Made by a program: the position numbers and the translations under genes
Origin: Alternaria dauci
Taxonomy: Eukaryota; Ascomycota; Dothideomycetes; Pleosporales; Pleosporaceae
Direction of reading: 5' to 3'
Assembly (NCBI RefSeq): GCF_042100115.1
Contig: NC_091278.1
Coordinates: 310,001-374,000 of the forward strand
Length of the DNA: 64,000 bases
The notes under the pieces: model-generated
Seen by the model: only the letters and a program-made list of their open reading frames with translations
Databases searched by the model: none
Told to the model about the DNA's origin: nothing
Shown: positions 43,700 to 54,874 of the stretch, piece by piece
How the letters are laid out: every line of letters starts with the position of its first letter
Position numbering within the stretch: the stretch's first letter is position 1

Positions 43700-46029
43700 A
43701 TGCTCGTCGCGAAGAGCAACTCGTGCTTGACCGCATTCGCCGTCTCAAAGTTCAGCAGCGTACTACCATTTACTTTTCGTTCAGCTCGTCGTCCACGCGT
43801 CTGTGCTAGCTTCGCCATTACGTCTCGCAGACTGCTTTTATCATCGAGTCAATCAATATCGTCCGTTCGGACCGACAAAATGCCTCAAGAGCACATCCAG
43901 GATCAGGTCTACGCGGCCTCCATCAGCAACCCCGAGCAGTTCTGGCAGCGTCAAGCAAACAATCTGTACTGGCACAAGAAGCCGTCTAAAGCGTTTCAGA
44001 GGAGCACCAAGCACCTGAAGAAGAGCAACGTGTCCCACGAGCACTGGGAGTGGTTTCCCGATGGTGAGATCTCAACAACATACAACTGTGTGGATCGCCA
44101 TGTAGCGAGTGGAAATGGCGAGAGGGTTGCGATTTGCTGGGACAGTCCAGTGACTGGCCAGAAAGAGCAGTACACGTACCAGCAGCTTTTGCAAGAAGTA
44201 GAAACGCTGGCAGGTGTGTTGAGGGAAGAGGGAGTCAAGAAAGGGGATGTCGTGTTGATTTACATGCCAATGATACCGGCTGCGCTGTTTGCTATGCTCG
44301 CCATCGCCAGGCTTGGAGCTATACATGCGGTTGTGTTTGGCGGTTTCTCGCCTGCGGCACTGGCTCAGCGGATCGAGGCAAGTCGCCCTGTCGCGATCAT
44401 GACGGCTTCTTGTGGAATTGAAGGAGCGAAGAAGCCCACCGAGTACAAATCGATGATCGAGGGCGCCGTCCAAAAAAGCAGCTTCAAGCCGTTCAAGACG
44501 ATTGTTTGGCAGAGAGAGCAGCTACGATGGGATCCGGTAGTCAAAGAGGAGGGCCAGAGAAACTGGCAACGACTGGTCAAGAGCGCGAAGAACAGAGGCC
44601 TAAAGGCAGACGCTGTGCCTGTTAAGAGCGGCGATGGGCTGTACATCATTTACACATCGGGTACTACCGGGCTACCAAAGGGTGTTGTTCGCTCAGCAGG
44701 TGGCCACGCGGTTGGATTGAACTTCTCCATCAAGTACCTGTTCGGAGTTCATGGCCCGGGCGACGTCATGTTCACGGCAAGCGATATCGGTTGGGTTGTC
44801 GGACACTCTTACATTGTCTACGCTCCACTGCTGGCTGGTGCGACTACCGTTCTATTCGAGGGCAAGCCCGTCGGAACCCCCAATGCGAGCACCTTCTGGC
44901 GCGTCATCGAAGACTACAAAGTGACGACCATGTTCACCGCTCCCACAGCCCTACGCGCAATCCGCAGGGATGACGGCGACAACGAGTTCTTCGAGGCAAG
45001 GGGGCAAAGGGGTGCATTGAAGACACTCAGGGCGCTGTTCCTGGCAGGGGAAAGAAGCGAACCGAGCATCATCCAAATGTACCAGAAACTACTAGCAAAG
45101 CACTGTGCTCCTGGTGCCGTGGTCGTAGACAACTGGTGGTCCTCTGAATCTGGCTCACCCATCTCTGGCATCGCACTCAGCGCGTCTGCTGGACTGGACT
45201 TTTCTTCGCAGGAGCGACCCGCACCGCTTCCGATCAAGCCCGGCTCGGCTGGAAAGGCCATGCCCGGGTTTGATGTACGTATCGTGGATGATTCGGGCAA
45301 AGAGGTCAAGAGGGGCGAGATGGGCAACATCGTCATGGCGATACCGCTTGCTCCGACGGCTTTCACCACGCTCTGGGAAGACGAAGAGCGCTTCTACAAG
45401 GGCTACATGAAGAGATTTAACGGAAAGTGGATCGACACTGGCGATGCTGGTATGATTGACGAGGAGGGATACATCTCGATCATGGCAAGGGCCGATGACG
45501 TGATTAATGTTGCGGCACACCGCTTCAGTACGGGTATGTCACCGTCTACTAGATGGACTGTAAGAACGAACTGACAACACTAGGCGCCATCGAGCAAGCT
45601 ATCACGACGCACACAGCCATCGCCGAAGCAGCCGTAGTCGGCATCCCCGACGCGCTGAAAGGCCACCTTCCTTTTGCCTTCATCACACTCTCGACGCACG
45701 CGCACTCGGAATCCGCCGTGGCAGACGACAAACTCTTCGCCGAAGTTCAACGCCTAGTCCGTGAGCAGATTGGTGCAATTGCAAGTCTCGGCGGCATTAT
45801 ACAAGGCAAAGGGATGATACCGAAGACCAGGAGCGGCAAGACGTTGAGGAGGGTGCTGCGCGAGCTGCTGGAGAATGCTACGCATGGAGAGTTTGACAAG
45901 GAAGTCAGTGTGCCGAGCACGATTGAAGATAGACAGGCTGTCGATGTTGCGCGGGAGAAGGTTAGAGAGTATTTCCAGGTCAAGGGCAAGGATCTGCACA
46001 AGGCTACAGAGGCGAGGGCGAAGTTGTAG
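43700..46029 (+). CDS. Propionyl/acetyl-CoA synthetase, ACSS3-like
   Basis: Two exons (43700-45533, 45584-46029) give 759 residues, or 699 if translation starts at the in-frame ATG at 43880. AMP-forming ligase: a short-chain acid, ATP and CoA give acyl-CoA. Motifs: the ACAS N-terminal WQRQANNLYWHKKP block, the P-loop YTSGTTGLPKGVVR, VVDNWWSSESGSPI, GKWIDTGDAG, and the C-terminal KTRSGKTLRRVLREL with the adenylation lysine. ARADDVINVAAHRFSTG spans the intron. The layout matches propionyl-CoA synthetases (ACSS3, PrpE) better than acetyl-CoA synthetase FacA. The first 60 residues are Arg/Ser-rich without acids (FRSARRPRV, SRRLLLSSSQS), like a mitochondrial presequence; two starts could give mitochondrial and cytosolic forms. 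Confidence 0.92.
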
Positions 46030-46924
46030 TTGTACTGTGGACTGTGCTAGCGATTGAGTGTTGCAGCGTCGTCCTTGAATACACGTGTTGAGTAAACATT
46101 TGGTACTGGCGCGCCTCCGCTCTGTGCAAGTGGGCTGGGGGATCCTTGCCATGTGGGCTGCACCGTCTCTCATCAGCTGGGCGTACGTTAGCATTCTCCC
46201 CAATACCAGTACACGCCGTTTGCATAGCAGCCACCTTCGTATTTGCAGGCTCGTTACCGGATGAGTGAGCGGAGTCGGACTGGCGAGTCGCGGCCCGTCC
46301 CCCAGAAAATCGGATTACACGAAGCAGCCGTTTCACGCTCGACGCCAAACGCCCCTCCCCAGCAGTCCACCCCCCCCCCATGACGGCCAGACCAAGAAAA
46401 TAATTGACAAGGTCCAGTGGACAAGCGGAGTAAAAAGATTCCGCTTCCGTCACGGCATGCGCGTTGGTGGCCCCGCTCCAAACACGTGCTTACATGGTGC
46501 TGCGGGCCATGGTCCAACCGCCGGAAGTACGCTCCTACAAATTCCCGGGGCTGACATGGACTGAGCGCTTGTGCTGAAGTTGCTGCGACCTGGGGAGGGG
46601 CTTGCTTGACACACTTTCATCAGCCCATATATCAAGCCATTCCCTGATTCGCAACCGTCTAGTCGTCGCGCTGGCAGAGTCCTTGTCATCTCAGGTTGTT
46701 GTGCGTCTCGCCCGAGTCTACAAAGCCTTTCTTACCGGCAGAATCGTCGTTACATTGGTGACCAATCAATGCTGCAACGGCAGCAAGGCGTCTTACATGA
46801 GATAGCAGGCCGCCGCCACCAGTCGGTCGCGGAGGTCGCCCGTATTGCTCAGGGCGTGCCGGAGAGGACGTCTGTTGGTGCAGTGATCCCGTCGGCTCGG
46901 CAGAATATCAGCAGTAGTAGTAGT

Positions 46925-46958
<34 letters not shown>

Positions 46959-48713
46959 AGCAGCAGTAGTCAGCAGCAGCAGCAGCAGCAGCAGCAGCCA
47001 GCAGCAGTAGTCAGCCAAGCGACTATCGGCTACGAGCTGTAGCGGCTTGGGGTCCTCTTCCCCGAAGCACCATCCCTTCAAGGCCAGGACTGACCTGGAC
47101 TGAAACCCTGGCGCAAAACTGCACATCCCATCTCGCACCTCGCCCTGCAATGTCCAGGCATGCTTTACATGTTGTTGCAGCGCGGCCCCTGCTTCATGTG
47201 CCCTTTGTGTGGCTGGAATGTTGCAGCCATGGGGAGTGGTGCTGGTGCTGCGAAAGAGCGGGCTGTCGATGGCTCGGCGTCTTTCTTGTTCCTACAGAGT
47301 CGAGGGCGCATGTGTAGTGGCCTGCGCGCTCCCTCTCTCCCCAATGACATCCCCAAGGGGGGGTCCCCGTTAGCAGCCCTAGTATAGTCCCAGGGCCTGC
47401 CGCCTGCGCTTGCGCACTGAGACGACGGCAGCTCTTCTGGCCGTTGCACATGGCTAACTCGCAGGCGAGGTGGGACCATGTAATGGCCGCACACAGCAGA
47501 GACAGAGACAGAGAGCGAGAGGGAGACGAGACTTCCAGGACCCAGGGGGCGTCATGGGAAGGAGAGGGGAGGGGAGGGGCCACGGCGTCCGGCTTATATG
47601 TACACACAGCAGCCAGCCACGGGCCCGGGTCGGTGAGGCGGCCTTTTGTGCTTCTGGCGGTGCAACCCATGGGTTGTTTCTCGTCTGAATGGCCTGGACA
47701 GGACTAGGCGAATCCTGACGTTTGGCAGCCCCCAGTGCTGCAGCGCCAGTCGCCCAAGGCCCAAGGTGCCAACCTCGACGCAGCGTAAAAACCCCGGCCG
47801 CCCATGTCGACTAATCGCGCGTTTCTTTTGACCTCCCTCTTCCATTCACGCCGCTATCGTTGCCCCCCCGTCCACGGCCTGCTGCTGCTGCTCTGCCCAT
47901 CCCACGTCGCCCGCGTCGATGCAACGGAGCCCCGATAGTAGAAACACGCTGATTGATAGCTAAAGCCCTGGGCCCGGACTCTTGCACCGTTCTAGTTCCC
48001 CTTGTTCGCATCTGTGCATTGCCAAATCCAAACCGACCATCTTCACGTGGGGACACGAGCCACTGGAGCGAGAACCCTGACCACGCAAGCCTGCCACACC
48101 TCGCCCAACTTTCTCCCCCATCATCACCACCATCATCTCGACTCGACTCGACCCCTACCGGACCACGCCCAGCCTCCCCCTCTCCCCCTCTCCCTCTGTC
48201 CATCTCCATCTCTGCACCACCTCTCCGCTCACTTCTGCCGCCCTTTCTGCGTCGACCCTGCTCCTGCTCCTGCTGCACAGGCCACGCTTCCGCCTCGACA
48301 TCTGCGTGTGCACTCCTTGTCCTCATCACACGCACGCCACCGTCGGATCGATTTTGAAGCGGCTGCAGCTCCCCCACCCCATCGACACGCGCACCTGTCG
48401 CTGCTGTGCGAGTGTGGACCGCTGTTGGGGACCACGACATTGACGCTCATTCCGGCCGCGCCGCCCCCTTCTTCGTCCTACCCCCCTCTCCCCCTTCTGG
48501 ACTGACGACGCTGCTTCCATCCCAAGCTGGTGAGCTCCGCTGGTCAGCTGCGAATCTGCTGCCGAACACGAGTCGACTCTGCGACTACGTGGCGAGCTGC
48601 TTGCACGACTCGACGCCCTTGATCTGTGCCCTGTCGGCCGCATCCGCGCACACACACTCGCACTAGAACACTACCTGCATTGACGAGGCCGATTCTGATC
48701 TACTACCGACACC
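46030..48713. other. 2.7-kb gene-free region upstream of RAS2
   Basis: No protein family is recognised in any frame. The long frames around 47.2-48.6 kb are low-complexity (Pro/Ser/His-rich) results of C-rich sequence. The region holds CAG-repeat arrays (46926-47011), a G-rich block (47560-47580) and, over the last 700 bp, C/T-rich sequence typical of long fungal leaders. It probably contains the promoter and a long 5' untranslated region of the Ras gene. Confidence 0.55.
46926..47011. repeat. Duplicated compound CAG/TAG microsatellite
   Basis: Two successive blocks, each a run of CAG triplets ending with an extra C, then CAGCAGCAGTAGT: roughly 46926-46970 and 46971-47011. A TAG-repeat lead-in occupies 46913-46925. 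The block-level duplication is visible by eye. Confidence 0.85.
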
Positions 48714-49505
48714 ATGGCGGGGAAGATGACGCTGTACAAGCTGGTGGTGCTGGGCGATGGCGGTGTAGGCAAAACCGCCCTGACCATACAGGTAGGCCTG
48801 CCCCATTCTCCCCAATCTGTTGACATGGCTGACCGCGGCTAGTTGTGCCTGAACCACTTTGTTGAGACGTACGACCCCACCATTGAAGACTCGTACCGCA
48901 AGCAGGTGCAGATTGACGGCCAGTCGTGCATGCTCGAAGTCCTCGACACGGCTGGCCAAGAAGAATACATTGCCCTGCGGGACCAATGGATACGCGACGG
49001 CGAAGGCTTCGTACTCGTTTACAGCATCTCATCACGCTCCTCGTTTGCTCGCATACAGCGTTTCCACAGCCAAATACAGCGCGTCAAGGAGACGGCCATG
49101 GCTGGCTCTCCGACCTACCCCGGCTCGCCTATCAGCGCGTCCGCACCCATGTTTGGCCAAGCCCCCGTGATGCTCGTCGGAAACAAATGCGACCGTGTGA
49201 CGGAACGCGAAGTATCGACCCAAGAAGGACAAGCACTCGCAAAGGAACTCGGCTGCGACTTTGTTGAGGCATCGGCCAAAAACTGCGTCAACGTCGAAAA
49301 GGCCTTTTTTGACGTCGTCCGACAGCTCCGACGGCAACGACAAGGCAGCGGACGCTCGCCCACAGACAGGAAAGAGCCGCGAGTACGCACCGGCTACCAC
49401 GAAAAGGACCGCACAAGAGGAGCCAGCGACCGTCGTACACGCGGTGCCGGTATGACCGGAGGCAGCAAACGCGGCAAAGACAAACCCAAGTGCGTGATTC
49501 TGTGA
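48714..49505 (+). CDS. RAS2: Ras GTPase, RAS2/RasB type
   Basis: Two exons (48714-48791, 48843-49505) encode 246 residues. Motifs: P-loop GDGGVGKT (residues 14-21), effector loop YDPTIEDSYRK, switch II DTAGQEEY, NKCD, and ASAKN. The MAGKMTLYKLVVLGDGGVG start, the insertion between alpha-3 and beta-5 (SPTYPGSPISASAPMFG) and the long basic hypervariable tail identify the filamentous-fungal Ras2/RasB branch (N. crassa ras-2, A. fumigatus RasB), which controls polar growth, conidiation and virulence. The CaaX box is CVIL; a final Leu points to geranylgeranylation. There is no Cys just before the CaaX, so palmitoylation close to it is not supported; polybasic KRGKDKPK may serve membrane binding. 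The first intron falls after residue 26. Confidence 0.96.
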
Positions 49506-50410
49506 GCTACAAGCTTGATACCCCCCACACCTCCTCGGTCCAGCGACCGATACGCCTTCCAATATACATATTTGGATTTACTGCACAACAACAGGCTACG
49601 ACACTTGGCATTGTCGTTGAGCCTACATCACTGATAGAAAGCACTCAACAAGGCGTCGGCATATGAGCGGCGTTTGCATCAATGGTCTCACTTTGGTTTT
49701 GCATGAGACCCATGGAGTATCTGGCGTACTACGAACATTAGCCCATTCTTATTTCCTTAACGACTGAGATCTGTGCAGCACTGAGATCTTGCATGACACT
49801 GTACGGCTGGTTTGATTAGTGGGCTAGGGCTGGCGGTTTGGTTGCAACAAGAGGCAACCCTATCTTGACAATCTGGAAGACGGTACCGTGGTAGCGAGTG
49901 TTTATTTGTTAGCGCATGGTATTTTGGAAATCTCAAAACCTGGAATAAGGACGGAAAAGTCATATGGGTTCAGTTTGGGTATTACATTCTTCTATAACGC
50001 CCCCCGAGATACCTTTCGAATTCAATGCCTTGTCTTTTTTTTTTTTTGGTAGTAATCAGCTTGTGTCTCCCATCAGGCCTCGTTCGTCTTCCCCGTCTCT
50101 CTCTCCTTGATGTGAGTGATGTTGATTGTTTGGTTCCGGGTTCCTAGCCCCCGATGTTCCGGTACCTTAAGTCAGGACACCCTTTTCCCCACAAAGAAAC
50201 CGACCCGACTCCGGCACTGAGGGCATGTGGAACTAACTCCCCGATAGTGCGCTCTTTCCACACGAGCGAGCGAGCGAGTGCAACAACAAAAAGCAGGGAT
50301 TGGAGGAAGGATTATTTGCAATTAATATCCAGAAAGCCGCCCAGCTCCAAACCCAAACCAGCCAATCGCTCTACTTCCTTGAAACCGACAAGTTTGAAAT
50401 TTTGGTAGGA

Positions 50411-50441
50411 AAGAGAGAGACAGAGAGAGAGAGAGAGAGAG
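50411..50441. repeat. GA dinucleotide repeat
   Basis: A GA/AG run interrupted by one C. Confidence 0.85.
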
Positions 50442-50649
50442 GGACAAGACCGAGGCTTTGCGAGAGATTGCGGAAAGACTTGTTCCCCCTTCTCTCTTTT
50501 ACTTGCCTGTTGACCCCTCCTTTTTTTTACCCCCCTCTCCCCTCTCCCCTCACATCCCCCCTACCATACCCTAACACCCTTGGTTGTTTACGTGCATTGC
50601 GGCAGGCCGGGACAACGTTGGCGACGGATATCAAAGCACGTACCGTACA

Positions 50650-50672
50650 CGCACGCACGCACGCACGCGCGC
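50650..50672. repeat. ACGC/CG microsatellite
   Basis: Tandem ACGC units that grade into CGCG. Confidence 0.8.
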
Positions 50673-51667
50673 GAGCAAGCGCACACGCGGCGAATGAATG
50701 ACAGTAAGCAGGCTTGGGTAGCTTCAGGTACCCAAGACAACAACGGGCATGACCAAAAAAAAAAAAAAAAAAACTTTGCCACCCGTAAAGCTTGCATGCG
50801 AATCAAAGCCAGTTTCTGGACTCACACGCTGTATGGGTTGGGAATAGGAGAGAGTGTGTGGTCGGGGTATTTTCCTCCTCTCTCGCTCGCTCGCTCTGCT
50901 TGGCCCGTTTTCGAACCTGTCAAGTTGGTTGGGCAGCATTGCATACTGCGGGTCATCAACGAGGACCCTGGCACGTTTTCCTACCTAGAGACGGCAAGGC
51001 TAGCGATGTTCCATTGTACCCATCCATGTGCAACTTGCAATCAGGCGATCTTCTTTTCTCGTGCTTGCCTGCCGGGGAGGTAAGCAAGATGTTGTGCTTT
51101 TGTTTGTTTTAAAGCGAGTTTACGGGTTACAGGTTTGACTATTTTGCTGTGGGTTGTTCGGCGTCAAAAAAGATGATTAGAGCAAATGTCCTGCAGCAGC
51201 AGCAGCATCGAAATGAGTCACCATGAGTTTCACGCCGTTTGTGCCAATGTGCACTTCGTTCAAGTCGTGTACAAGTAAGCTATACAAGTCGGCCACTACC
51301 AGCACTTATGCTCGGGATAATCCCATCTTGCGCAACTCAGGCCCAAGGCAAACCATCAAACAGGAGGGACTGCGGTCATTTCATCGTCGTTAGGCTTTGA
51401 CGCGTCGTTTGCTGGTTTCGGAAAGCTTGTGAGAGAGGGTCTGGTCTGGTCCCTTGTTTTTTTTTACCTGTGCCAAAAAAACCGTTGCGGGGTTCTCTCG
51501 AGAGTGGAAAACGGGCAGCTACACACCCAACCATAACCCACGTAAGCCGAGAATGTCACCTGTTACACTCCCTGTCCCAATCCGTCCCACGAAATTAACT
51601 AACAGGTATGATTTGAGAAAGAAAAAAAAAGGTTTCTAGCACCGAGCCAATCGCATATGTCCGAGCA

Positions 51668-53140
51668 ATGACGCTCCTGGATATGGATATCGACCTGATG
51701 GGTGCCCAGCCCGCGCTTTTCAAGCTTTATACCCAACTCGCCTTCATGTTTCCGCTGGCGGACGCGGAAAAAGAGGGGAAAACGTTGCATCATCGCCAGG
51801 TTACCTCGACCTTGACGGCAGGATTGGCAGAGCTAGCAGCAAATTTCCCTTGGGTTGCTGGTCAGGTTGTAAACACAAACTCTGATGATGATGATGATGA
51901 TGATGATACCCAGGCTGCTGCGCCACAGTACAAGATTCGGCCGTACAAACCGGTGCCGCAGTTGGCCGTACGAGATTACACTGGAGATGACAAGATGCCC
52001 AGTTTTCATGTCATGCACGAAAATGGGTTTCCGATGAGTGTGCTGGGTGAGCATGTTTGGGCGCCGTGTCCGACGCTCGCGGCCATGGGATTCGATCCGA
52101 AAAAGGCTTCTGGGACTGTCGATGGGCCTGCGCCGGTGATGCTCGTGCAGATTAGTTATGTACGTGGTGGGCTGGTGCTTTGTGTTAATATGCAACACAA
52201 TGTGTGCGACATGATGGGCCAGGCGGCCGTCTTGGGCTGGCTGTCCCAGGCGTGTCGGGGCGAGCATTTTACTGAAAACGAGCTTGGGATTGGCAACTTG
52301 TCCAGAGTAGGTATTGTGCCGCTGATTGAGGAGCAAGGCTGGACGCCTGGACCTGAGCTGCGGAATCAGCTGTTTCCTCCGCTATCGCACACTGTTGGCA
52401 CCACGGAGGTGGATAGCACTATCGAGCAGAAGAAGAGTCCAGAAGCACATGGCCAGTGTGCTTGGACGTATTTCGACTTCTCAGCCGAGTCGCTGCAGTC
52501 GTTGAAGGGGCTGGCGACTGCTACTCTTCCGCGAGATTTCACCGGCTTCGTATCGACCGACGATGCGCTCTCTGCGTTCATATTCCTCTCTGTTCTACGC
52601 ACAAGACAGTCGCGTCTGCGTCCGGATACCTCGGTGACGTTTGCACGAGCTGTTGATGCTAGACGCTATCTGGATATACATCCTGACTACCCCGGCGTCC
52701 TGCAAAACATGGCATACACTAGCTATGCTCTCGAGACCCTACTCTCCACTCCCCTCGGCCACATCGCCGCCAAAATGAGGCAAGCAGTCGATCCGTTAGC
52801 GTCAGATGTTGCATATCGAACACGCTCCCTAGTCACATTTTTATCCCAATCGCCAGACAATGCGGCGAAGACGAGTATGACGGCTACCCTCGATATGAGC
52901 GTTGACATTGCGCTTAGCTCGTGGACAAAGGTACCCGCTTATGAGTGGGACTTTGGGTTGGGATTGGGCTCTCCGGTTGCTGTGAGACGGCCGGGCTTTG
53001 TGCCTGTCGAGTCGCTTATGTATCTGATGCCTAAGAGTCTAGAGGGGAGTGTGGCTGTTGCGATGTGTCTGCGCGAGGGAGACCTGGACTGCCTTGTGCG
53101 AGATGAGGACTGGAAGAGGTTTGCTAGGTATATCGGCTGA
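51668..53140 (+). CDS. BAHD-like acyltransferase (trichothecene 3-O-acetyltransferase-like fold)
   Basis: A single exon of 490 residues. Family hallmarks: HxxxD at His177-Asp181 (MQHNVCDMMGQ), in which His is the general base, and the structural DFG-type motif DFGLG at about residue 428 (EWDFGLGLGSP). Members transfer acetyl or larger acyl groups from CoA to alcohols or amines in secondary metabolism; fungal examples include trichothecene 3-O-acetyltransferase. Overall similarity suggests that superfamily, but no other toxin-pathway gene is nearby, so detoxification or another metabolite is as likely. An eight-Asp run (about residues 74-81, GAT repeats near 51886-51909) is an expansion in a surface loop. 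An ATG at 51680 is an alternative start. Confidence 0.8.
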   Translation: MTLLDMDIDLMGAQPALFKLYTQLAFMFPLADAEKEGKTLHHRQVTSTLTAGLAELAANFPWVAGQVVNTNSDDDDDDDDTQAAAPQYKIRPYKPVPQLAVRDYTGDDKMPSFHVMHENGFPMSVLGEHVWAPCPTLAAMGFDPKKASGTVDGPAPVMLVQISYVRGGLVLCVNMQHNVCDMMGQAAVLGWLSQACRGEHFTENELGIGNLSRVGIVPLIEEQGWTPGPELRNQLFPPLSHTVGTTEVDSTIEQKKSPEAHGQCAWTYFDFSAESLQSLKGLATATLPRDFTGFVSTDDALSAFIFLSVLRTRQSRLRPDTSVTFARAVDARRYLDIHPDYPGVLQNMAYTSYALETLLSTPLGHIAAKMRQAVDPLASDVAYRTRSLVTFLSQSPDNAAKTSMTATLDMSVDIALSSWTKVPAYEWDFGLGLGSPVAVRRPGFVPVESLMYLMPKSLEGSVAVAMCLREGDLDCLVRDEDWKRFARYIG

Positions 53141-53934
53141 CGGGATGAATCCGTTTCGGACTGTCTTTCGTACTTGTCACATTCTCATGCTTCGCTATCT
53201 CTTTCTCTGTATCACCTAGGATTGCGTTTTTCCAGGTAAATGGTTCGAGGTACAGAGTGGGTGGAGTAATGGCGTTCGCTCTTCGTTAAGAATCTTGGAC
53301 TTGGTCACAATAACTCTATTCGAGCAGACATTTTGGCCTACAATCTCCGCTTTTTGTCCAGTTTTTCATGCTATTTCGCGATCTGGCCCAAAGTTGTTAC
53401 GTTTATACTGTCATTAGTGACACTGTTATCTCTATGCCACCTGTAATCTACCTCAAACACCTCTTACCGTATGCAACTGGAAAGCAAGGAGGGGTGACAA
53501 AGTCAACAAGCCAGGAGACGCAAAGTAGACGACATAGATTGAGACGAAGCACTAGAATCTAGCAAGGTAGAATCCAAGGATCGAGTTGGTGAACTTGCCA
53601 TATTAGATGAAGATGTCTCTAGTGTTCAGCTTGCGTGTGGGAGTGAGGTATACTGGAAGTTGTGAGAGATGGGACGCTGAAGTGATATTGATTGATCTGA
53701 GCTGACTCGCCACGTGCTGTGCCGCACGGAACGACTCAAGACAAAGAACGTGCTGAAGAGGTTTCCTTATAGAGAAAGTGCACCGTTCTGGTTCATGTCT
53801 TGATCAAAGGCCAGCACCGTAAAACACTTTGTATTCATGTACAGGACCACGACCTCTTCGTTTCTCGCTATCAATAGCTGATCCCATCCAGCTGTCCTCT
53901 CCCCCCTCCAAGACACCCGAACCCATCCACCACC
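53141..53934. other. Intergenic between convergent genes
   Basis: 794 bp between the acyltransferase and the small secreted protein gene. Relatively AT-rich; no gene seen. Confidence 0.5.
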
Positions 53935-54315
53935 CTACTCACAAACAACATCAAAACTTGGAACATTTGCGTGCTCAATCACCGTCTGCGAACATTCAGA
54001 CTCGACATCAGCACTCAACACATCGATAATCCGTTCCAGACTACACCCATCGTCGCGGTACAAATAAACCGAGCACCCGGAGCTGATGTTGCCTTTGATA
54101 TAGGACCCAAATGAACCGTTTCGAAGGCCTCTGGTGCATCCTTGAGACGAGGTGCCGTTGTAGGTGTCCGCGGCTCCGGTGCATCGCGAGGTGCTTTGGT
54201 AGACGGTGAAGGTCCACTCTACTTCTGAGTCTTGGCGTGGAGATAGAGGGGAGGCAGCGGTCGTGGAGGAGATGGCGAGGAGTGAGAGGAGGGTGGCGGT
54301 GGATAGGGTGAACAT
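53935..54315 (-). CDS. Small secreted cysteine-rich protein (effector candidate)
   Basis: One minus-strand exon of 126 residues. Residues 1-20 are a clear signal peptide (TATLLSLLAISSTTAASP) followed by SPRQ. The mature part has six cysteines (in SRCTG, QGCTR, SGCSV, DGCSL, SECSQ and VVCE), enough for three disulphides, and two NGT/NGS-type glycosylation sites. No family is recognised. Length under 150, secretion and an even cysteine count are what effector searches select, but antimicrobial or wall proteins look the same. A TATATAA on the minus strand (54520-54526) lies about 205 bp upstream. Confidence 0.75.
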   Translation of the reverse strand: MFTLSTATLLSLLAISSTTAASPLSPRQDSEVEWTFTVYQSTSRCTGAADTYNGTSSQGCTRGLRNGSFGSYIKGNISSGCSVYLYRDDGCSLERIIDVLSADVESECSQTVIEHANVPSFDVVCE

Positions 54316-54874
54316 CTTGGCGATTCTTGTTGAGAACGTGCAGAGGCTTGAGTATTTGTAGTCGAGGTTTGGCCTGAACAGACGGTCAGTGAAGTCTACG
54401 GCGTGGTTGGGAGGCCGTGGTCTAAATACTTATGGGATTGTGACGATTTTGGCTTGTCGCTTGGTCTTGGTTGTGAAGAACTTTGATAAGTAAAGTTGTC
54501 TTCGAGATATGGAGGGATCTTATATATCCCAAGACAGATGCATGGCAACATCCATAACGCAACACACCTCGTGGTAAGACTGCTTGAAATCTCCGATTTA
54601 CCTCCACATACAAGGAAGGCTATTCCCACGTTCTCTTGGAACCGAAACCGACGATCCTGCAGCTCGGTATTCTTGGGTCAGATTACGCCTGATTCTAATG
54701 TTCCGGTGTAAGATGACGGGTACACCAGGATGTGACAAGTTTCTTGGACCCGAATCAGAGTTTGACAAGTACATGCTGGACTATAGCCACCCTACTCATT
54801 ATAGACAATGTACCAACCTTGTGTACCGACCCCACAAGGCACACCATCCTACCGCCCACGAAAACCGCCTCGAC
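54316..54874. other. Intergenic, secreted protein to three-exon gene
   Basis: 559 bp; both flanking genes are on the minus strand. No further gene. Contains the putative TATA box (54520-54526). Confidence 0.5.

Larger units (their letters stand above)
49506..51667. other. 2.2-kb gene-free region between RAS2 and acyltransferase
   Basis: No protein family recognised. It contains several simple repeats: T-run near 50035-50048, GAGCGAGC near 50265-50280, GA repeat 50411-50441, ACGC repeat 50650-50672 and a 19-bp A-run 50755-50773. Their density is higher than elsewhere in the window. Confidence 0.6.

Noticed and set aside
47165..48666. Several 100-210-residue frames on both strands upstream of RAS2
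   Set aside because: All are Pro/Ser/Arg/His-rich products of C-rich DNA, overlap each other in different frames and show no domain; treated as leader/promoter DNA.
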